A stretch of 64,000 nucleotides of DNA from Tetrahymena elliotti 4EA. Lineage: Eukaryota; Ciliophora; Oligohymenophorea; Hymenostomatida; Tetrahymenidae. Positions 1-11,931 of this stretch are shown piece by piece. The notes below the pieces were generated by a model, which did no database searches, had not been told where the DNA came from, and saw nothing but the letters and a program-made list of their open reading frames with translations. The stretch covers positions 748,761-812,760 of the forward strand of contig JH720321.1 of the NCBI GenBank assembly GCA_000231825.2, written 5' to 3'. Position numbers and translations under genes: made by a program. Numbering within the stretch: position 1 is the first letter of the stretch; every line of letters begins with the position of its first letter.

Positions 1-90
1 TTTTGCTCAAAACAAATAAATTTAAGCAACTGATACTACTAAAGCGCATAGTACTCTCATAAATTTTAAACTAGATAAAATATTTTTGAA

Positions 91-2682
91 ATGGAGCTCA
101 ATTCCATCATCTTTCCTTAGCTCAAAACTAAAATTTCATTAGAAGCTTTTCTTAATGGTAAATTAGCATACATCCCTAAATTGAAAAAAATATCTGAGGA
201 CTCCTAGATTCCTATGAGTCCACGCAGCTCTCGTCCTTCAGAAATGATGGCAAGATACCCAGCTTAGAGTGTAAAAGCTACTAAGAATATAGCATTTGAA
301 TAAAGAAATGATTCCTTAGATAAATCTGGGTCTAAGTCACCATCTCCAACATCTTCAAATTCATTAACGCTTTAATCCCACACAGCATTCAACTAAGTTT
401 CTTCTACTTCCCTAAATGAAAATAAAAGAAATAAATTCAAAGGATATTCAGAAACGGCTTCAAATTTAGCATAATATGAAAAGGAGTAACCAGCTAAGAA
501 GACATCTTAATTAAAAGTAACTCATCAATATAGCACATCTTCATTTACTTAAATCTCAACAGAAGAAGTTTCTTAATTTACTGAATCATCAAGTCACAAT
601 ACACCCAAAAATAACAACTAAAGACCTTCAGTCTTTGCAGGAAAAAAATGTTCCTGTCATGAAAAATCATAAAGAGAGATACGCAATTCATCTTATTCAT
701 CAAATTCTAGATAATCTTCAGTATCTTCATGTGCTTGTGATTAAAGTGGTTCAGCTTAAAAAGCAAAAGATTAAACAAATAACACTAAAAGCTTTATGAG
801 CAGTATATTTTAATTTAATTTATCTTCTTAGAAAACTACACCTAATTCTGAGAATGGCACTCCAAGTAAATTAACCCAAAGCGTTATAATTGAAAGAAGC
901 TAGCAAAGAAACTCCATTTTTAATAGTGTATACAGCAACAACTCAAGTGCATATAAAAACGATGAAGTAGTCTCAATGGGAAGCGATAGAAAGAAACACA
1001 ATTAGAGCTAGCAAAAGAATAAAATTCAAATAACTGAAAGCCAATTATATAACCCAAATTTTATGGGTTACGATGTAGATATCTATTAACCAACAGGATA
1101 TGTGCCTGTGCTTTATTTGAACTCAAATACCCACTCAGATAATCTATTGATTTATTTTCATGCAAATGGCGAAGATATTTTTTCTAGCTACCCTCTCTTA
1201 AATCACTTGAGACAAACAATGGAGGTAAACAAAATTTTAGAAATTAGGTTAAATTTGATAAAAAGAAAAAGTATTCACATATTTAGCATAGTGTAATCAA
1301 AGTTTATAAATACAATAAATACAAAAATAATAGCCAAAAACAAATCATTCAAGAATAAAATTAAAATATTCAATATAAACTGATTCTAAACAAAATTAAA
1401 AAAGTTAAGCATAAAAGCAAAAAATAAGCAAATAAATTTCCAATAAACAACAAACGATCTTCAATTTTCAAATATTAAATTTCTGTTTTTTATTTCGTTT
1501 GTTATAGAAAGAATAATATTTTTTCAAGAGGAATTGAAAGAGAATTCAAATTCCTTACTATGGGTTTTATTGAATGCGCAAAAGAAATATTAGCATAAAA
1601 TAACTAAGTAAATCAAGATTACACATGATTGTTTTTATTTGTTTTGAAGCATTATAATAAATATAGTCAGTTCTTTTGCTTGAATGAAAATAAGTATTAT
1701 TTGATTTTTGTATCCATTTAATAGATTTAATAGGAGTTTTATATTTAAATTTCATTCAACCCTTCCTTCATGAAAAGACAAAGAATACCAAACAAATAAT
1801 ATCGAATTAAAAATAAATCTCTCTCTCATTATGATGCAAAATAAATTAAAAACAAAAACCTTATAAATCATTCAGACATTAAATTTATTTAAAGAAAATC
1901 CAAAAATATTAGGCAATTAAGCCGTCCTAGAAAATATCTATCTATTAAATTAAATTATACTTTTAAAAAATTATTTATCATATTCATTCTCCTAATAAAT
2001 TTTACTTTAATTAAAATAGATTAATATCATTGGAGTGGAGTATCCAGGCTATGGAAGCTATAAAACAAGTTAAAGTTGCACTGCTGACTTGATTTAAGAA
2101 GATGCCTAATATGTCTTTGATTTTGTCACTCAGTAATTAAAGTTTGATCTTAAGAACATAATCCTATTAGGTAGAAGTATTGGAACTGGTCCAGCTACAT
2201 ACTTAGCTTCTAAGCATCAAGTAGGTGCTTTGGTTTTGATCAGTGCCTTTACCTCTATTAGAGGAATAGTAGAAGACTTTGCTTGGTTTTTCAAATACAT
2301 AATAAAAGAGCGTTTTAATAATCTAGAAAATATCAAAAAAGTTACTTCACCTACCTTCTTTTTACATGGGAAGAAAGATAGTTTAATATCTTACAAGCAA
2401 TCACAAACTCTTAGCTGTAATTATTAACAAATTTAATTTATTTTTGTTAAAATTTTATTTTTAATTAAATTAGAAAACTGTAATACCCCTAACTAACTAG
2501 ATACTCCTTCAGAAATGAATCATGGACATTTTAATTATGAAGATGATTTAACAATTCCTTTATTGAATTTTTTACTCAAAAATAATTATCCACTTGGCAT
2601 AAAGAACTTAAAAAGAAAGCCATTACCTGAAGGTTTAACTTACCATCCAAACCATATCTAAACAAGCAACATCTAAGCATGA
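91..2682 (+). CDS. ABHD17-like alpha/beta hydrolase with long disordered N-terminus
   Basis: Three exons: 91-1224, 2020-2416 and 2474-2682, giving 579 residues; phases close exactly. An in-frame TGA at 31-33 makes the ATG at 91 the first possible start. The first ~330 residues are Ser/Asn/Lys-rich and look disordered, with short Cys clusters (KKCSC, SCACD). The hydrolase fold follows: a YFHANGED strand, an EYPGYGS turn, the nucleophile elbow LLGRSIGTGP, an acid strand FFLHGKKDS and a catalytic His in NHGHFNYED. Order and spacing match the ABHD17/FAM108 protein depalmitoylases, which act on palmitoylated membrane proteins; that function is inferred from family. Intron 1 is unusually long (795 nt) and holds nothing recognisable. 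The N-terminal extension is not typical of the animal proteins. Family call firm, substrate unknown. Confidence 0.85.
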
Positions 2683-3579
2683 TTTAAATATCAACTTAAA
2701 GTGTGCACTTACCTACTATCATTTATCCTACAAAATTTATCAAAGAATCTATCTAATTGACTGACTTATTTCAAACCTTTGAAAAGAGCATCAATATTTT
2801 AATAAACTAACTAAACTAAATAAACAGTTAACTATTTATAATGAAAATACTAACAAATTTCAAGAACAATTTTTGATTTATTAAGAAAAAAGTAAGTAAA
2901 TTAAATTTTGCTAAATCTACTAAAAAACGAGTTAAAAAAGAATCTTTTGTCATCATTACTATAAATACTAAAAAAATAAACAATCAAATAAATAACAAAT
3001 ACTTCTAATTATACTTATCAAAAAACCAAATCATCTCTGTGTGAAAAATATCATCCAAATATTTATCTAAAACAAACTAAAATAAATTTTAAAGAGCTAA
3101 TAATATCTTTTCATAATTATTGTTATTTCATATTTCAATATCATTTGTACGGTGTTAAAAAAAAATATTTTTATCATATCTTCTTCATCTAAAGAAATTT
3201 AATTTAAATGACTAACTTTTATATATTTAAAAGATAAATAACAAAATAAAATAAATTGAATTTAATTAACTCTTTTCCATTTTGTAGAAATCAAAAATAA
3301 TTTTAAATTATTCCTGAATTTTACTTACAAATACTATTAGATAAATAATGCAAATTTAAAATATACAAATAAAATAATTTAAAATTTTTTATTATAATTA
3401 ACACTAAAAGAGATATATTTTAATATGTTTGCTGCTTAACTATTTAATGTTTATTTCTTTTGTGATAAAAAATGTTTACTTTTATGTAATTGCTTTAGCT
3501 ATTTTATTTAAATTCCAAAATAGATACTTTAAGAATAAGTAAATCAAAAATATAACTAAATTAGTAAATTAAAAAGGAA
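2683..3579. other. AT-rich spacer
   Basis: Nothing coding or structured was seen. A short Cys-rich frame from about 3425 runs into a TGA at 3580-3583 and is not supported. Confidence 0.5.
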
Positions 3580-4986
3580 ATGAACTAAGTAAAATAAGTG
3601 AAATTTATCTCTCTTCCACAAAATAGAAGTGGAAAATTATTTTTGTTTACTCCGAAATTAGAGAAATATATATAAAAAGATATCTTAAAGGTGAAAATAA
3701 AACAATTTAAAATCATATTTTTGGGAATAATACTTGTCAATATGGGAATATCTTTAGAATTTAGATATACCGCAAACTAAACTAAATTAATTAATATGTA
3801 CAATAAGACATTATACTAATATCTTTATGTTACTTTTAATTTTTTAATTGGTTAAGTAATTACCTATTTGATTGATATTGTCTCTTTCAATTTACCATTC
3901 GTATTCTCGATTTTGTTAGTTGCTTCTTGCGATCTTATCTGTATTTTCTTTGAAGATCTTAGCTAATAGTTAATAATATTTTTAAATTTGATGAGTAGTG
4001 TTGGATATTATTGCACTTATTTATGTATGACTTATCTTATGTATGATATTTGCTTTGATTTAAGGTAGAGATTTAATTTGAATCTTGTTTATAATACTTT
4101 ATTAATAATACCTTAACTTTTATAATAATTACTTAATTTAGAAGATTAGTAAAATTTTTTCAGTGGATAAAATATTGGTATCATATCCTTGAGTTTATTT
4201 ATTCTAGGTCTAATTATTTTATTATTTAGTTATGGATAAATAGAAAGATATAAGTTGCTATCATCTCTCTATCAAAAGTTTTTGGTTTATTAAGGTGTTG
4301 GAACTACCTTCAAGAAGATTTTTTAGTATTATAAAAATGAAAATGTTTATTTTTTAATAGCACTAAATTTTTCATCTCAAGCTTGTACAAATATACTCGT
4401 GCCTAATATATCAATAAAGTCTTTAAATACTATAGAAGAAAATAATGCTTAAAACAACTTAATACAAGTAGCTTACTATGCTGGCTATTTATTCCCTTGA
4501 TTTTTCATCAGTCTTTTCATTAACAATAGAAAATATATTTTATAAGCAATATTTAAGAGTGTTAAATATCAGCTGAATGTGCTGATAATTTTGTAGTTTT
4601 CTCTTTGCATATATTCTTACTTTATAAGATACTTTTCATATAATGCTTCCTTTATATTTTATTTAATTACATCATTGAGTTTAGGCTGCCTAAGAATTTT
4701 AAGTTGCTAGACATTCTTTGAATTATTTGCTTAGTTAATTCATTAAAGATCAACAATAAAATGCTTTGGTTTCTCTTTTATCAAATTTGTTCAAGATTCC
4801 TCAAAATATTTAGTTTGCCTAAATTTAACACCTTTTGTAATGAACTCGATTTTGTTAATAATTTTACTTGCTACTAAAATTTATTCAATAAAATACTCAA
4901 AACACAGATCTTTTAAAAGTTTAGAAAATAAGATAAAAAGTTAATTCTAAAAATAGAAGGATATTTTAGATAAATCTAAAGACTGA
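3580..4986 (+). CDS. Multi-spanning membrane protein (MFS-like) with an in-frame TGA
   Basis: One frame runs from ATG 3580 to TGA 4984-4986 (468 codons), interrupted by a TGA at codon 307 (4498-4500). It has about ten or more hydrophobic segments separated by short Lys/Asn loops, the general look of a 12-TM transporter of the major facilitator type. I cannot name a subfamily. The first segment follows a basic N-terminus (about residues 36-50). The TGA sits at the start of a hydrophobic segment (GYLFP-stop-FFISLF), where Trp would fit, and the downstream 161 codons stay open and hydrophobic. The only GT..AG pair spanning the TGA (4468-4511, 44 nt) would break the frame. The gene is therefore truncated (306 aa), recently disabled, or carries a TGG-to-TGA sequence error. 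Confidence 0.6.
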
Positions 4987-5120
4987 GTTTCAAAATTAAA
5001 AATTAGAAAACTAAAAAAATAATAATTCATTCAAAATAAAAATATTCTCCTTAAAAAATATTCATAATAACTTATTTTATTAATCATACTAAGAACCAAC
5101 AATATATATATATATATATA

Positions 5121-5160
5121 TGTATAGTACCCTAAGGTACTGCCTTTTCAGGGCTATACA
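5121..5160. repeat. Compact inverted repeat, possible structured RNA or cruciform
   Basis: TGTATAG (5121-5127) pairs perfectly with CTATACA (5154-5160). Inside lie a second perfect hairpin GTACC-CTAA-GGTAC (5127-5140) and a short GCC..GGC stem. It sits at the end of a TA microsatellite and is far less AT-rich than its surroundings. No known RNA family was recognised. Confidence 0.45.
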
Positions 5161-5399
5161 CTGAAATTTTGGATATTAAGGTAAGATTTTTATTTTTAGT
5201 GAAAGTTTTTTTTTCTTTCCCAACAATATTACATTTAAATTTAATGATATATACCAAAAAATAAAATTTTATTGTTATTAATTTTATATTTATTATATTG
5301 CACTTCACTAATTTCATTTCTTAAAATCAAAATTGCTTAAAAAAGAGTCAAGAAGAATGTGTAGACAGATATTGATATAAATACTTTTATATTTAGTTT

Positions 5400-5818
5400 T
5401 TTGGGAATGGAAATATAATCAAGATGGACTAACCCAAGGTAAGTTCTTCTGAACTGCCCTTCGGTTGCATAAATCTATCAAACCTTACTCCTAAATTCTA
5501 AGTTTAAGAATGAGTGAATTGTAATTTAAATTAAATTTAGTTTATAAAAGAATGTTAAAATACTTGCTTTGCTTTTTTATATTTGTTATTTATTTACAAA
5601 ATTTTTAAATTCACTTTAGATAGATAACATTAGATTTGTTTGTTTGTTTGTTTTTTTAATCAAAAAACAAAAGATTAAAATAAATTATCATGTAATTTAT
5701 TTACCATATTATTAATTCGTTTAACTTATTGAGAAAAAAGAATAAAGAAGTTAAAGAATTATCAATTTATTAAAAAATTACACTAATTAGACTTTCATAA
5801 AATAAATTAATTTTTTAG
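5400..5818 (+). promoter_or_regulatory. Possible 5'UTR exon and 5'UTR intron of the PP4 gene
   Basis: A good splice donor (CAAG|GTAAGT, intron from 5439) follows a short non-AT-rich stretch, and a strong acceptor (TTTTTTAG, ending 5818) lies 14 nt before the phosphatase ATG at 5833. This suggests a non-coding first exon ending at 5438 and a 380-nt leader intron. The upstream exon has an ATG at 5407 whose frame, after splicing, would overlap the true start out of frame. Just inside the proposed intron are hairpin-forming bases (GTTC-TTCT-GAAC). This is inference from splice signals only. Confidence 0.35.
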
Positions 5819-5832
5819 CAAGATATTACAAA

Positions 5833-7361
5833 ATGGCTGTTTCTTTAAACATAGATAAGTGGATTGAATAATTGAGAAAATGCGAAAGAATTAAGGAACA
5901 AGAAGTTAAGGAGCTTTGCAATAAGGCAAAAGAAATTTTAAATACTGAGGACAACTTAGTTAAAGTTGAGGCACCAGTTACTGTAAATAAATTTCAATAA
6001 ATCTAAGATTATAATTTGAAAAAATGAAAATGAGCTTATTATTTCAATTGAAGTATAAATAAAATACTTAATCAACAATAAATTTGTAGAAAAAATAAAA
6101 TAATTTACTCAAAATTGATTTAAGTAGAGAGAGTAGCTCAATATTTTATTTAAATCTTTCTGCATTTCTTTTTGATAATAATTGTTTTATTGATTAACAG
6201 ATTTGTGGTGATATCCATGGTTAATTTTGGGATTTGCTTGAATTATTTAAAGTAGGTGGAGAATGCCCTGAAACTAACTATCTTTTCTTGGGTGATTACG
6301 TAGATAGAGGTAACAACTCTGTAGAAACATTCCTTCTCCTTTTAGCATTAAAAGTATTTGATTGTCTGCTTAATAGATATTTAATTTAAATGCTCATCTA
6401 GTCATTTATTTCAACAGAATTTGAAATTTCAAAGCAATCAAAATGGGTTCAAATTATTGCTTTTATGAATTAAATTAAGTTGAAAATGAAGATTTTTTAT
6501 TAAAAATGAATTTCAGTGATAATTGCTATTCAATTTCAACATAAATAATTTAAAAGGTTAGATATCCAGAAAGAATTATTTTGATTAGAGGTAATCACGA
6601 ATCAAGATTAATCACATAAAATTATGGTTTTTATGATGAATGTTTGCGTAAATATGGTTCAATCAATGTATGGAGATATTGCACTGAAACATTTGACTAT
6701 CTTCCTTTGGCTGCAGTTATTGAAGATAAGTTTTTCTGTGTTCATGGTGGTCTATCTCCCAAACTTAGAGTTTTAAGCGACGTAATTAATTACAAACAAA
6801 GAGATAAAAAAATTATCATTTCAACAATCTTTAAAAATTTAACTTTAGATTAATCCCATTGAAAGAAAGATCGAAATTCCTCACGATGGTATTATGAGCG
6901 ATATGATGTGGTCTGATCCTGATGGTACAAATAAATTAATTATCAAATAAAAACTAAATACCTAATATATAAATAAATGAATAGATGTTTAAGGATGGGC
7001 TTAAAGTTAGAGAGGTGCAGGTTTCTTATTTGGATAGAGTGTAGTTGATGATTTCTGTAAAAAGAATAATATTGAAGTTATATTCAGAGCACATTAGTTA
7101 GTTATGGATGGTTATAGACCCTAGTTTGAAGATAAATTAGTCACTGTTTGGTCAGCTCCTAACTATTGTTATAGGTAAATTTTATTACTTAATTTATAAT
7201 ATTAAATAATTTTTTTTATTTTTAAAAGAATGGGTAATGTAGCAGCTATCTTAGAATTAGATGAAAACTTGCAAAAATAATATAAAGTATTTGAAGCTGC
7301 TCCTCAGGAAACTAGAGATAGCTCAAATGTTAAAAGAGATGTCCCAGATTACTTCTTGTGA
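5833..7361 (+). CDS. PPP4C: Serine/threonine protein phosphatase 4 catalytic subunit
   Basis: Six exons: 5833-5982, 6201-6353, 6557-6781, 6849-6924, 6985-7174 and 7229-7361, totalling 309 codons (308 aa; the family is about 307). All PPP metal-binding motifs are intact: GDIHGQ, GDYVDRG, RGNHES, then HGGLSP and the late His in FRAHQLVMDGY. The segment [12 protein letters not shown] and the C-terminal DYFL are diagnostic of PP4 rather than PP2A or PP6, as is the N-terminal pattern [15 protein letters not shown]4 works in DNA-damage response, centrosome/basal-body maturation and chromatin regulation; the DYFL tail is the carboxymethylation site and regulatory-subunit contact in this family. Insertions relative to animals are minimal. 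High confidence. Confidence 0.96.
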
Positions 7362-8377
7362 TTATTAAAGATTAATTAATAGCATAGATAAATAAGCATA
7401 TAAAAGCTATACGATTTTAGTAAAAATTGTAATAAAACAAAACATCAAAGATCTTATAAATAATAAATCTAATTTATCTATTAAACCATTTATTTTAAAT
7501 TTTTGTATTAATTAATTATTTTATAAATATAAAAGTTTCTTCACCTACTCATTTTCTATTTACTTTATTTATAATTCTAAGTCAAGAGTTTACTTTTGAA
7601 ATTTTTAAAATTACTTTTTAAATTACATAGATTAAATAACTCATAAGGACTTCTAAATTAATTTATTTTGAAATTTAAAAGGAAAAGAATACTCCAGCCC
7701 TTATTGTTAATAAAAGAATTTTAAAATTTATATTCAAATGATTTTTAAATTTATTTACCTTAGACAAGATTTTAAAATTTTGTTCAATTATTTTTACTTA
7801 AAAATATCATTTGATTTTCAAATATTTGAAAATTAAATAACAAAGTTATTGTTAAATTTCATTTATTGTTAAAATAGTAAGATATGCTTTGTTTAGAAGT
7901 ATTAATAGATTTGATTTTAAATTATTTTCATTTTTTAAGAAGTATTTTTGATACTAAAAAAATTTTCGATAAATTTAAAGGAAAATATAAAAAATAAGTA
8001 TTCCTTTATTCTAAAAAGTTTGAAAATTTTCTCGAAAAAAGTAATTTCTTTTTAAAAAAATTTTATTTGACACAATTTAAGATGTTTTTTTAGAAAGATA
8101 AATTCCATAAATAAGTTTAAAACCTTATTTTGTAAAATTACTGAAGAAATTCAAAGATAAAATAATTGTTGAAATTAACTGATTTTCAAAGTGATTTCTA
8201 TCTTTGAAAAGATTAAAAACAATAATTGAGAAAATAAAAGAGTAAAGATTATTTGTTAGTGTTTCTAATGTATCTAATAAATCTGATCAAAAAACTAACC
8301 AATAAATAAAAGCTATATTTCTAAAGTATTTTCTGGAATATTGTTTAGACTTAATAAAAAAAAGGAAAGATAAAAAA
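7362..8377. other. AT-rich spacer
   Basis: About 1 kb of A/T-rich sequence. No gene, tRNA or convincing structure seen. Confidence 0.5.
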
Positions 8378-11356
8378 ATGAAGAGTTAGTATAAAATAGC
8401 ATTCTTATCAATTGGTGGAGCAGCTATTGCTGCAGGAGCTTACTACTACTTTTATAGAAGAAATTTAAGTATCTAGGAAAGGTACTATAAAATTCTCAAT
8501 TCATTTAAGTATGAAGTTTTTAGTTGCAATTCATTCTAATTGAGTAATTTAAATCTCATATTTGATTAATTGCTTCATTTTGCTACTTATGATGAAAGTA
8601 ACCCTGAATCTATTTTGTCAGAGAAAATTTAGTACTAGGATCTTGAAACCTTAAGAACTGCTAGAGCATGCGGTAAATCATTTGAAAATGGATAAATTTA
8701 TTATGAATGTTTGGATTGCTCTCCTATTAGATAAGAACTTAAAAATACTAAAAAAGTTGCAGAAAAAGGATAGGTATATCTTGTTTTATGTGAAGATTGC
8801 TTTTTGAAGAAACATAAAGATCATAACTTTTAGAGGCATGATTCAGGAATGAGCTGTGATTTTAAGTGCCACTGTGGACAATCAAGCTTTATGGATAAAT
8901 AGAATTTTTGTTGTGATCACTAAGGCTATGAATAATCCAAAGTTATATTCGATTAACAATTAAAGTAAAATGCAAAGTTATGGAATGGAGTTGAATAGTT
9001 TTTCTTAGATGTTTTCTATATAGTCTTTGAAAATATGTGCGAGCTACAAAGAGAAATAACTAATTAAAAAATATAATAAGAAAAAATGGTAACAAGAATT
9101 GAGAGAATAAATTTAATTCTTGATTTGATTTTTAAGAAAATGACAGAAATAATTGAATTAAATCCTACATCTATTCATTTTATGCCTAATATTTTGCTAA
9201 AACGTCTTCATAAACCTATTTAGCTAGAGTTAATTTAGTAAAAAGATAAAAACTCAGATGAATTTCAGTGGGTAAGAAAAATTAATAAAGAAAAGAAAAT
9301 AAATAATGATTTGAGCATTTTGGATTACATATTCCTTTTATACAAATTCATAGATAATTCAAATGATAAAGAAATAAATCAAACCTTCCATACTCTTCTT
9401 AAAGTAGATGAGAGTTTTAAATTGAAATTTTGTGAAACATTCTTTAAGACATTTAGATACTCTTTAAGAGACTTAAATAAAAAAGTTGAGAATTATGCAA
9501 TTGTTAATGAAGGATATTTACCATCATGCTCATTTCTTATTGTTGAATATATTTGCTTTAATGAAGTTTTCTATCATTTATTAGAAACTTTAGGCTTAGG
9601 AATATTTGAACCTCTCAATTTCCTTATCGAGTATATAACAGAAAAGGAAAGATGCATAGCAGAATTAGATTATGTTTAATACATACTTCTTAACATTGGC
9701 TTTGAAATGCTTAGATTTGTTAATTAAGTTAAAGCTTTACTTTAAAGATATCCAAATGAACTTATTAAGAAACTTCATTAACTTTGTTTAGTTTTGTTTA
9801 TAAAAAATTCTTTTGAACCTGCTAATGAGTAACCAGAGTAGTTTATAGCTTTGTTCGTTTGCACTCTACTATAGTATAGATAACTTGAAAAGCATGTCAT
9901 ATATTGCTTTATCAATATTTGTGAAGGGTTGCTCCTTATTGATGATTAATAGCTCATAACTAAGATATTCCCTATTCTAATTTAAAATTTTAAGGAAACT
10001 GTAGTAAAAGCTAGATAATTTTTAGATTTAAAGAATAAAGAAAATTAACCTTTCTGCACTGCCTCTATCACCCTTATAAGTCATCTACCTCTTTTAGTTG
10101 CTTTATCTGAAAAAAAAATGTTTTCTAAAGAAGTCATTTCAAGCTTCTTCTAAAAAAACTTTTAATTTGAGAATGAATCAAGCAAGTAGAACTTTTTCTT
10201 GAGTCTTCAAATGATAGCTAGAAGCTTTTAAGCATATTGCTAAGATGTTGATCTATATTAATTAGTTCAACTATTTCATAAATTCTTAGAGTAGTCAGAA
10301 CAGAGAAATTTCTATAATTCACTTGCTAAAGCTTAAGAGGATTTTTTCTATTCTTGTGATTACAGAGTATATGACTTTTTAACTCTTACATATTCTATTA
10401 TTTTGTTAGAAGATGAATATGATCCTAAAAAAAAGGGTTATCACATATAAAATTAATACATACATGCATATTTAGATTAAATTAGTAAACTGATACAAGG
10501 ATAATAAATTAATCCAATTAAATCCTCCACAATTACTTCTGTTTATGCCACTCTCTATTAATTAATAGGAGACTCTATGCCTTTCTTTAATGTGTTCTCG
10601 AGTTCTTATCACCTTTACTTCCCAGAACTTGCTGCTTCTGAAAACAATGAAGCAAAAGCTTTATTTTAAAAGAATGCAGAAGAATTTATCATTACCATTG
10701 TTAACTCTAAAAAAGATAGCAAGATGTACATCAAAGATGTTTTGCAACTCAGTTCTTAATTAATCTATGAAACTAAAACTGTTGAAAAATATATTTCAGG
10801 AATTTGTGAGAAAAACGTTAATGAAAATGAAAGCTAAGAAATCATTCTCTAACCACAATACAAATAAAAATTCTACAGTAGACATCTTTTAAGATAAAAT
10901 ATCTCTTAAGTTTAAGATTAATTATAGATTTTGAATAACAAATTTTAAGATTCATAAGAAGAGTATACTTCTTTGGGAACTGATTTTAGCATTTAGAATT
11001 TATTCCCATACTAGAGAGATTTATACAAAAAGTTATTTTTAAATGAGGTATATGTCTAAGAGCTAGTTAAAATTCTTTTCCTTTAAACCAAGTATGTACT
11101 TACAGCAAGAAGTATTAGCTATTAAATATTTATCATTCTAAAATTGATTTAATCTAAGTCTTCATCTGAGTTTTTCACTGAGTAAGAGCTCTCAGTGATT
11201 GAAAAAATTACTGAAATTCTCAAAAATAAAATGCTATTAGATTATTATTCAGTTATAAACACCAAAATTGATGCTAGAGAAAGATTAAAATTTCCAGAAC
11301 TAATAGATGTCCATAAACTAATCCACAAATATCTTTAAAAATTACATTAAAATTGA
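8378..11356 (+). CDS. Membrane-anchored UBR-box zinc-finger protein
   Basis: Single exon, 992 residues, ATG 8378 to TGA 11354. Residues ~5-27 form an Ala/Gly/Tyr-rich hydrophobic segment (IGGAAIAAGAYYYF) followed by Arg-Arg, a signal anchor. At about residues 95-190 lies a UBR box: ACGKSF, then YYECLDC, LCEDCF, a KHKDHNF His pair, CDFKCHCG and CCDHQG, in the Cys/His order of N-recognins. UBR boxes bind N-terminal degrons. The remaining ~800 residues are helical with no domain I can name, and I see no RING or HECT signature, so an E3 ligase role is not shown. It may be a C-terminally divergent UBR1/UBR2-type protein. The N-terminal membrane anchor is unusual for the family. Confidence 0.8.
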
Positions 11357-11931
11357 TTTTTTATAATTCCATCACAAGTTATTAAATTTTGAAATAAATT
11401 AATTTTAAGATTAGTTAATGCAAAGAAACACTCTAAAATCTTTAACAATTACTTTAAATTTTCTAGATCATTTTTAAAATATTATTTGTGTTGTGCAATT
11501 AAATATAGGTATTTGTGATAGCATTTTTTACATTATTCACCTTGTTTGTTAATCAAAATTGGAAAACTCATAAGAAGAATATGTGTGTGTGTGTTTCCAT
11601 ACAAAATAAAATAATTATTTTTTAACTTTTTTTTTGCAAATTTGGAAATCAAAAGCAAAGATAACAAATATCGTTTAAAAAATTTGGTTTATTTTTTAGA
11701 AAAATTGAATTTTTAAATGCATTAGGTAGAAATCTATTTTTTAAAAGTATAATTACCACCATACTTTACATATTATTAGGAGATGATAATAATTTGCTTT
11801 TATTTTTTCAAGATAAAATCTGATAAAAACTAAAATAAATATTTTTTAATAATATTAAAGATTTGCAAGTTTGCATTATTAGTTTTTAATATATTATATT
11901 GCTACTCAAATTATTTAAAAGCCAGTGAAAT
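11357..11931. other. AT-rich spacer
   Basis: Contains a short TG run at about 11582-11592; otherwise featureless. Confidence 0.5.

Larger units (their letters stand above)
4987..5832. other. Spacer with TA repeat, inverted repeat and possible 5'UTR exon
   Basis: Contains a (TA)n run at about 5102-5120, a cruciform-capable sequence at 5121-5160 (separate entry), and a less AT-rich stretch at about 5400-5510 that may be a 5'UTR exon plus the start of an intron of the downstream phosphatase gene (separate entry). Confidence 0.6.

Noticed and set aside
4468..4511. GTAGCT..CATCAG as an intron removing the TGA at 4498
   Set aside because: 44 nt is not a multiple of three and would put the conserved hydrophobic 3' part out of frame.
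5430..5450. U1-like 5' end on the minus strand (ACTTACCT)
   Set aside because: It is just the complement of a splice donor; the following bases do not match U1 stem-loops.
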